Below, in pieces: positions 54,378-62,000 of a DNA stretch of 64,000 nt; within the stretch, counting starts at the first letter, position 1, and every line of letters begins with the position of its first letter. The notes beneath the pieces were generated by a model. That model was not told the origin of the DNA and searched no databases. It saw only the letters and a list, made by a program, of their open reading frames with translations. Made by a program: the position numbers and the translations under genes. This DNA comes from Oscillospiraceae bacterium (GTDB lineage: Bacteria; Bacillota; Clostridia; Oscillospirales; CAG-272). The stretch covers positions 53,256 through 117,255 of the forward strand of contig SVRK01000002.1 in assembly GCA_015064855.1 (NCBI GenBank), in the 5' to 3' direction.

Positions 54378-56562
54378 CTCTGTAATATACCCCCCATTCA
54401 ATTATCAATAATACGATTAAAACAAGAATTATCCATGGCAAAATTGAATGATAACGAACAAACGCCTCTGCATCGGAAAGTCCTGTTGCAGGTACGGATA
54501 TTTTCGTTGGCATCGTACTACCAAGTGTTGTTTCTGTGCTTGATGGCTTTGTAAAGACTGAAAACGTTTGGGTTTCTTGCTTACCGTCTACAATTGCGCC
54601 TGTTGAATCGGTTATGTATTCGGTTTGATAAGTAACCTGTATTTCATATAGTCCTAATTTGTCAAGTGATACCTCAGGCAAATTAGTGTCATCATTTTTA
54701 GACCATTGATGCTCTATTACTCCCATTGGTCTTTCTTCAAGATAGCGATTAGCCTCCTCCTCTGGGGTGTAATATACATACTTAATGCTTTCAATACCTG
54801 ATGGTGGGTTGAATTCGAGCTGTGAACCAACAGCAGGCGTACGAATTGGCAACGTATCAGGCAATGAGAAGTCCTTTGCATTTCTTGTCAAAAGCACGAA
54901 GTTTGTTACATCATAGTGGATTGTTGTATTAGAGTTGGTTATTTCAAAGGTAGTAACCAACACTCTCGTTGTACCAATGGTACCTGCAACCATAATTGGA
55001 GCTAAAAGCTTTTCTGTTTTACCGGAATCACTGGTATGCTCAAACTCTGCTGTCAAAATAACGTCAAAGTTTTCTGGCACACCGCTAACAAGAACCGGTT
55101 TTCCATTATCATCGCCTATTGCACCAATAATTGCAAATTTTCTAACTACTGGGGAAAGAAGAGAGCCTTCCTTACCATAGTCTACGTTGGTTAAAATCTC
55201 GTTTGCATACTTTCCGTAAACAACTGACTCGTCTACCTTAAATCCAGTTTCTTTGTTTTCTTTAATTACATCAGTTACATGAATGTTTGTTCCCGTTGGG
55301 TTGCCACTGGCGTTTATGTACCAAACGGCACCGTCTGTTGGCATGTTTTCAGGAGCAACTCCTTCATATATATATAAGTCATAACCAGAGGTAGGAACCT
55401 TGCTTATGCTTTTTGCGTGGTAAATATTTTCAGTTGGAATTGAAAAACCGCTGGAACGTAAGCCTCTAAACAGAGGTGTACCCTTGTCGTAATCAATTTC
55501 TCCCTTATCGGTAAAGGAAAGCTGAGTACTTACATAAATAATATTAACAGTTTGCTCGGGAACGTAATATAAATACGCCTCGTCATCCTCGTCAATTAGG
55601 TCATTTATGTCAAAATACACTCTTGCTCTTTCGTAAGAAGAAACCTTAACAGGACCAAAGGTAACTGTTTTCTTGTTCACCGGCTTGCCATCAGCATCAT
55701 ATCCCGTTGAATTCATTTGCAAATTTTTTCTGTCCATTTCTACGCCATCAAGCTCAAATATAAGGTCGAAGGTGTAGTTTTGGTCAGTTCCTTGTGCCTC
55801 AAGATCAACAACAAAGGAAACGTTTACGTCTGTTTTCTTCTCAACAAACGAGGTAATTCCTATATTTCTATCGTTTAATCTATCATCACATCTAACAACT
55901 TGAATTGAAGCATCGCTATCCGTTACAAAATCCTTATCTGAATAAATAATTATTTTTGCTTCGGGGTTAGTATCAATAGCCTCTTGTGCCATTTTTAATG
56001 CTTCATTGATATCTGTATCTGAATTGGAGCATGATTTTTCTCTTAATCTGGCAAGAACCTGCCCCATTTCAACCGGCTCGAAAAGATATGGTACTGTATG
56101 CTCATTCTTTTCGTCGTTTTCGTTTTCAACTGATTTTGTCAATACTTGCGGTGTATCGCCCGCTAAAATTACGCACATACCGCCTTTTTCACTGATAGAA
56201 GCTGCTTTTTCAGAAATTCTGTCAATTGCATACTCATATCTAGTTATTTTGTCGTCTTTGCGTTCAAGTCCCATACTTGCAGAGGCATCAACAATAACTA
56301 TTACGTCATCGCCTCTATCCTTCTCCACTCTTGCATCCATAAGAGCAAAGGTTGCTGCAGCAACGGCAAGAAGCTGAATAATAAGCAAAAGGGACATAAT
56401 AAAATTCAAAGGAATACGACGCTTCATATATTTTAAGCTTCGCTTCCAAATATAGGTACTGGAGACAGTCTTTGGTACATATTTAGATTTGAGTAAATAT
56501 ATAATAACGATTATCGGTACCGCAATAAGGCCCAGTAAACCCAATAACTCATTAATCCTCAT
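54367..56562 (-). CDS. BatA-like vWA membrane protein
   Basis: 731 residues. The first 80 residues match the BatA/aerotolerance N-terminal module with two helices (about 6-24 and 54-76) around IWKRSLKYMKRRIP. The vWA domain follows with MIDAS IVDASASMG (about 88-96). The remaining 450 residues are beta-rich and presumably outside, with a single C-terminal helix (about 705-725) and a short tail. Such proteins partner MoxR ATPases. It shares four bases (ATGA) with the DUF58 gene. Confidence 0.85.
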   Translation of the reverse strand: MRINELLGLLGLIAVPIIVIIYLLKSKYVPKTVSSTYIWKRSLKYMKRRIPLNFIMSLLLIIQLLAVAAATFALMDARVEKDRGDDVIVIVDASASMGLERKDDKITRYEYAIDRISEKAASISEKGGMCVILAGDTPQVLTKSVENENDEKNEHTVPYLFEPVEMGQVLARLREKSCSNSDTDINEALKMAQEAIDTNPEAKIIIYSDKDFVTDSDASIQVVRCDDRLNDRNIGITSFVEKKTDVNVSFVVDLEAQGTDQNYTFDLIFELDGVEMDRKNLQMNSTGYDADGKPVNKKTVTFGPVKVSSYERARVYFDINDLIDEDDEAYLYYVPEQTVNIIYVSTQLSFTDKGEIDYDKGTPLFRGLRSSGFSIPTENIYHAKSISKVPTSGYDLYIYEGVAPENMPTDGAVWYINASGNPTGTNIHVTDVIKENKETGFKVDESVVYGKYANEILTNVDYGKEGSLLSPVVRKFAIIGAIGDDNGKPVLVSGVPENFDVILTAEFEHTSDSGKTEKLLAPIMVAGTIGTTRVLVTTFEITNSNTTIHYDVTNFVLLTRNAKDFSLPDTLPIRTPAVGSQLEFNPPSGIESIKYVYYTPEEEANRYLEERPMGVIEHQWSKNDDTNLPEVSLDKLGLYEIQVTYQTEYITDSTGAIVDGKQETQTFSVFTKPSSTETTLGSTMPTKISVPATGLSDAEAFVRYHSILPWIILVLIVLLIIEWGVYYRDEY

Positions 56563-57458
56563 TTGATTATCTCCGTTTCGTAACCTTTTCCAAAAATTAC
56601 TTTTTCAATAGGATCTTCAGATGATACCGTGAAGAAAGTAACATTTCTTGATGCACAGAAGTCAATAAGCTCCTGTTCATACTCGTCAAATGCTCTTTGA
56701 TAAGCCTTTACAAGCTTTTTTGTCATTACAAGTCTCATATTTCTATCATCTCCGGCAAAAGATGCCTCAGAGTCGAGCATTTGAATTCTACCATCCAAGT
56801 TAGGGAATAACTCGTCAGGTGACAAAACTTGTATCATTAATATTTCCCTACGTTGATACATAAGGAAATCTATGGCTTTTTTCCAATTGCTATCTGTCAA
56901 AAAGTCAGAAATTATTATTGTAAGACCATCATCATATCCCGGTGTTTCCATCTTCACTATTGACTTTTCGAGGTCTGTTTCGCCCTCAAAATCAGTAGTT
57001 TCAAGCTTTTGCGCCGCACGATAGAAGGAGTCCTTGTTTGTTATAGTAAATCCAAGTCCCTCCGTTTTTCCGTCCCTCATAATCTCGAAGGAGACTCTAT
57101 CCATTGAGCACACCGAAAGATATCCGAATGCTGCCGCAATTCTTAACGCCGCTGTTGCCTTTTCAGGTTGTCCACATGCCATAGAGGCTGAACAGTCAAT
57201 CATAATGCGGTTATGCATCTGTCTTTCATCTGTGAACAATTTTATAAAGTACTTTTCACTTCTCGCATACACGTTCCAGTCGATACGTCTAATATCATCT
57301 CCTGGTGCATACTCACGGAAGTCGGCAAATTCTACTGTGTTACCATATGAACGGGCTTTTCTAGAGCCTCCAAAAAAGCCCGTCATTGGTGTTTTCAAAA
57401 TCAAAGATGCGGCATCGAGACGGTCAAGAAAATCACCGTCTAATATTCTACGTTTCAT
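56559..57458 (-). CDS. DUF58 family vWA-like protein
   Basis: 299 residues. The DUF58 signature YAPGDDIRRIDWNVYARSEKYFIKLF (about 50-75) is intact, followed by a vWA-like fold with MIDAS MIDCSASM (about 87-94) and a conserved LTIIISDFLTD near 175. DUF58 proteins are nearly always encoded next to a MoxR ATPase, as here. No membrane helix. 17 bases from the MoxR gene. Confidence 0.93.
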   Translation of the reverse strand: MKRRILDGDFLDRLDAASLILKTPMTGFFGGSRKARSYGNTVEFADFREYAPGDDIRRIDWNVYARSEKYFIKLFTDERQMHNRIMIDCSASMACGQPEKATAALRIAAAFGYLSVCSMDRVSFEIMRDGKTEGLGFTITNKDSFYRAAQKLETTDFEGETDLEKSIVKMETPGYDDGLTIIISDFLTDSNWKKAIDFLMYQRREILMIQVLSPDELFPNLDGRIQMLDSEASFAGDDRNMRLVMTKKLVKAYQRAFDEYEQELIDFCASRNVTFFTVSSEDPIEKVIFGKGYETEIIK

Positions 57459-57475
57459 TTTTACCGCCTAAAAAA

Positions 57476-59023
57476 TTATTTTTTCTTTTTGTCTTTCTTG
57501 TCTTTTTTTGCAAGCTTGAGCATTTCTTCGCTCTTGTCTTGTGCAGCCGGAGCTTGATTCTTAAGTCCAAGAGTTGTAGCAGTTGCACCCTTACCTGCGT
57601 TATTCAAATCTTTAATGAGTGAAAGAACTACATCATCAGAGCTCATCTTTGAGGTAACAGCCTCAAATCCAAGCTTAATTCTGTGACGAAGAACAGGTAC
57701 TGCCAAGGAGTTGATATCATCATATGATACATTGTATCTTCCTTTAATAAGCGCGCGTACCTTAGCGGCGGTGATAAGAGCCTGTGCCGCACGAGGGCTG
57801 GCTCCTTCTCTAATATATCTTTTTGTTGTTGCTGTTGCCACTGCACTGCTCGCGTGAGTGGAAGCAATCATTACCATGGCATAGTCAAGAACCTCTTTTG
57901 CAACAGGAATTGTCTTTGCAACTGCTCTCATACGTAGTAGCTCCTCGCCGTTACATGCGGCTTGTGCACACTCGTCCATGGTTTTTTGTGTCATTGTTAC
58001 GATTTGTCCAAGCTCTTCGGCTGAAGGATTGGGAACTAATATTTTGAACATAAAACGGTCCATTTGCGCCTCAGGAAGTGGATATGTACCATCTTGCTCA
58101 ATTGGGTTCTGTGTTGCAAGTACGAAGAATGGTTCATCGAGCTTACGTGAAACACCCATAACTGTTACCTTGTGCTCCTGCATGGCCTCAAGTAGAGCCG
58201 CCTGTGTCTTAGGAGTAGCACGGTTAATTTCGTCGGCAAGTACTATGTTACTGAAGATAGGACCCTTTTGGAACTCGAATTTAGAGTTACCATTTTCGTC
58301 TCTTGTAATAATGTTAGTACCTGTAACGTCGGCAGGCATTAGGTCAGGGGTAAACTGAATTCTTGAGAATGGCAAATCAAATACGTTACCCAAGGATCTT
58401 ACAAGACGTGTTTTACCAAGTCCCGGTGCACCCTCGAGAAGTACGTTACCACCCGCAATAATTGCGATAATTGTAAATTGAACAACCTCTGTTTGACCGA
58501 TAATATCCTTTTTAACCTCACGGAAAATCTTTTCGCATTTTTCAGCAAAAAGCTTTAATTCCTCTGCGGTTCTTGGATCGATGATTGGAGCTTGTGGCTT
58601 TGGAGCCTCTACCTTTGCGTCAGCTTTAGGAGCTTCTGCCTTTGGAGCCTCTACCTTTGCGTCAGCTTTAGGAGCTTCTGTCTTTGGAGCCTCTACCTTT
58701 GCGTCAGCTTTAGGAGCTTCTGTCTTTGGAGCCTCTGCCTTTGCGTCAGCTTTAGGAGCTTCTGCCTTTGGAGCCTCTACCTTTGCGTCAGCTTTAGGAG
58801 CTTCTGCCTTTGGAGCCTCTGCCTTTGCGTCAGCCTTTGGCTCTTCCTTCTTCTCTTCTGGCTTTGAAGCTGGTGCTACTACCTTTGCAGCATCCTTCTT
58901 CTCTTCTGCCTTTGGAGCTTCTGCAGGCGCCAGAGGAGCACCGTTTTTCGGTGCCTCTGCTGCCTTTACATCGTTTTTATCGTCGGTCTTTTTATCTTCG
59001 ACTTTCTTATTAAAAATTCCCAT
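57476..59023 (-). CDS. MoxR-family AAA+ ATPase with a repetitive N-terminal extension
   Basis: 515 residues against about 320 in usual MoxR proteins. Residues 1-150 are an extension of Lys, Ala, Glu, Pro and Asp, including six copies of a 14-residue unit (EAPKADAKVEAPK-like). The ATPase follows: Walker A LEGAPGLGKT near 196, Walker B VLADEIN near 258, sensor 1 FVLATQNPIEQDGTYPLPEAQ near 295, and a C-terminal lid. A Lys-rich tail (KKDKKDKKKK) closes it. MoxR ATPases act as chaperones that remodel or load metals into vWA partners; four vWA domains are encoded downstream. The extension suggests interaction with the acidic giant protein encoded just upstream (inferred). Confidence 0.92.
   Translation of the reverse strand: MGIFNKKVEDKKTDDKNDVKAAEAPKNGAPLAPAEAPKAEEKKDAAKVVAPASKPEEKKEEPKADAKAEAPKAEAPKADAKVEAPKAEAPKADAKAEAPKTEAPKADAKVEAPKTEAPKADAKVEAPKAEAPKADAKVEAPKPQAPIIDPRTAEELKLFAEKCEKIFREVKKDIIGQTEVVQFTIIAIIAGGNVLLEGAPGLGKTRLVRSLGNVFDLPFSRIQFTPDLMPADVTGTNIITRDENGNSKFEFQKGPIFSNIVLADEINRATPKTQAALLEAMQEHKVTVMGVSRKLDEPFFVLATQNPIEQDGTYPLPEAQMDRFMFKILVPNPSAEELGQIVTMTQKTMDECAQAACNGEELLRMRAVAKTIPVAKEVLDYAMVMIASTHASSAVATATTKRYIREGASPRAAQALITAAKVRALIKGRYNVSYDDINSLAVPVLRHRIKLGFEAVTSKMSSDDVVLSLIKDLNNAGKGATATTLGLKNQAPAAQDKSEEMLKLAKKDKKDKKKK
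58598..58849. repeat. Six tandem 42-bp repeats inside the MoxR gene
   Basis: Copies begin at 58598, 58640, 58682, 58724, 58766 and 58808 with a 42-base period and few differences. They encode the 14-residue Pro/Ala/Lys/Glu units of the N-terminal extension. Confidence 0.85.
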
Positions 59024-59059
59024 AATTCTTCTCCGTATACTTTAAATTAAAGATAAGTT

Positions 59060-62000
59060 TTAGTTCTTTGTGTTTCCTTGCTCAAGGAACGAATCAAAGA
59101 AGTTTTGAATAGCTAAGCGCTCTTCTTCAGTTAAGTCTTTGCCGTATTGCTCGTTGAGCACTCCGTCAAGGATTCCGCTTGCAAGAAGCTCTTCCCAAGT
59201 CATTTCACCAAGACCAGGAATGAAGTAAACGTCATCCTTGTACTCTCCTTCGTCCTCTTGAGGGCCGGAGTTGCCACCGCCTTGGTTTTCATCATTATTA
59301 TTAGAGCTGTCTGATTCGCTATTGCTTTCGTTTTCTGATTTGTTTTCAGAATCACTGTTTTGATCGCTGTTTTGGTCACTGTTTTGATCGTTGTTTTGAT
59401 CACTGTTCTGATCGCTATTCTGATCACTGTTTTGGTTACCACTTTGGTTTTGGCTATTTTGATTTTGGCTGTTTTGGTTTTGGCTATTTTGGTTTTGGCT
59501 ATTTTGATCACTTTGCTCACCACTTGGCTTGCCCATGATGTTTTCTTGAGTATTGTTCATAGTGTCATTAATGTTGCCTTGTGAATTTTGATAATCCTCA
59601 AGCTTGCCAAGAATGCTTTCTACCTTTTGTTGAGCGTTGCCGAGTGCGTTTTGTGCGTCCTTGATTGCACCTTCTTCGTCACCGCTCTCTGCCTTATCAA
59701 GTGCGCCTTGGAATGCGTTTTCGAGTCCCTCATAAACGTCCTTTAAGTCTCCCTCCGGCAGGCTATCAGCCATATTGCCGAACTGATCCTTCATATTACC
59801 GAGCTGCTCCTTGAGTGCGTCTCCCTTGAGCCACTCGCCGTTTTCAGGGTTCTTAAGCTGATCCTCAAGATCCTTAAATGCACCATCAACCTTATCATAT
59901 GCATCTTGAACGCCTTGTTGGTCACCATTTTCAAGTGCGTTGTTCGCATCTTGAATTGCATCATTGATATCCTCCATTGAGCCTTGTGTTTGGTCGGAAG
60001 ATTGGTTGTTATTATTTTGTGAACCGTCAGGATTTTGCTCTGAACCTTCAGGTGGTTGTTGTTGTGAACCTGATTCAGGCTTCATTGAACCCATATAATC
60101 GTTCTTGTCACTTTGGATAAGATCGTTTATTTGATCCTTTGCGCCTTCGATTTTGTCAATCATCTCAGATTTTGATGTTTCTCCGCTTGCAAGGTCGTTT
60201 TTGAGATCCTCTTCAAGCTTGCCGAGTATATCGTCAATCTTATCTTGTGTTTCTCCACTTACAGGAGCATTGTTAACCTCGCTTTCGAGATCGTCAAACA
60301 TATCCTCAATATCGGTTTGTGTGCCACCAACAAGCTCATCACGGATACCGCCGAGGTCTTCAATGATGTCTTCCTTAGTTTGAGTGTTTGCGTTTGCATC
60401 GTTGATATCGCTTTCAACCTTATCAAATGCATCCTCAAGCTCCTCGTCGAAGCTATTGTTGTTGTTTTCAGCGTTTTCCTTGTTGTTGTGGAGTTTGTCT
60501 GCGAAGTCAAGAATTGCATCCTTCATATCGGAATTTGTAGATGATGAAGTCGCATTTTCAAGCGCATCTGCTACCTTGTCAGCGTTTTCTTGCTTTTGAT
60601 CATCAGTGGTTGTATCATCACCCTTAATGTAATCTTCAATCTTGTCAAGTGCATCCTCAAGCTGATCCTTGTCGCCTGATTCGATTGCATCTCCGAGATT
60701 TTCAAGAATGTCGCCTAATTGTTCATCCTTATTATTATTGTTTTGGAGGTTGTCAGAAATTTCTTCCTTAGATTGGTTGTCGTTCTTAACATCCTCTTCG
60801 AGCTTGTTTTGCTCATCTCTTACAGCATCGTTTGCACTTTGGTTCTTATCGTTTTCAATTTGTTCCTTGTTGTTTTCGTTGTAATTGTCTTCGATAGGAC
60901 CCATATCGTCGTAGATTTCATCTTTTACAGCGTCATCAAAAGCGTTGTCCATTTGGTCCTTCTTGCTTTCGTCAAACGCGTCATTGATTTCATCCTTTGT
61001 TGCATCATCAACAGCGTCCTTCATATCGTCTGTCTTTTCACTGTCAGTCTTATTTTGGTCGCCCATGATGTCCTCAATCTTGTCCTTGAGGTCTTCTTTG
61101 TTGCCCTCTGACATATTACTGTCATCAATTGCATCCTTGATTTCCTCTTGCTTTTCGCTGTCGGTCTTGTTTTGGTCGCCCATGATGTCCTCAATCTTAT
61201 CCTTAAGATCAGAAGAATCTTGTGTTGCGTTGTCTACCTTATCCTTGAGGTCTTCTTTTTCTTCGCTGGACATATTATCATTATTTTCGATATTGTCCTT
61301 GATTTGTTCATTTGTTGCATTGTCAACAGCGTCCTTCATGTCCTCTGTCTTTTCGCTATCAGTCTTGTTTTCGTCCTTGAAAGCGTCGTCAACAGCGTCT
61401 TTAATGTCCTCTTTGTTTTGGTCGGACATACTGTCGTTATTATCAACAGCATCCTTAATTTCTTCCTTGGTTGCGTCATCAACAGCATCCTTTAAGTCGT
61501 CGGATTTTTCTTCGTCAGTCTTGTTTTGGTCGCCTACGATTTCGTCAACCTTATCCTTGAGGTCCTCTTTGTTTTGATCGGACATGCTATCGTTTTTGTC
61601 GATTTCGTTCTTGATTTCTTCCTTCTTCTCGTCGTCAGTCATTGTGTCATCCTTAATGATGTCATCAATCTTATCCTTTAAGTCGGAGGAATCTTGCATT
61701 GTATCTTCGATTTTGTCCTTCAAATCCTCAGAGTCATTCATTGTGTCGTTAGCTTCGTTCTTGAGGTCGGAGTTATTGTCAATGATGTCGCCCATCTCTT
61801 CCTTGAGATCTTCCTTGTTTTCATCAGACAATGTATCATCCTTATCAATTGCGTCGTTAACTTCTTCTTTTGTTGTTTCGTCAATCTTGTCCTTGATTTC
61901 CTCTTTGGTTGCGTCGTTTACAGCGTCCTTGATTTCGTCTGACTTTTCTTCGTCAGTCTTGTTTTGGTCGCCCATGATGTCTTCGACCTTGTCTTTGAGG

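Noticed and set aside
58581..59045. Plus-strand frames of 91 and 154 codons opposite the MoxR extension
   Set aside because: They are low-complexity complements of the 42-bp repeats; the MoxR frame is supported by domain motifs and a promoter-proximal operon position.
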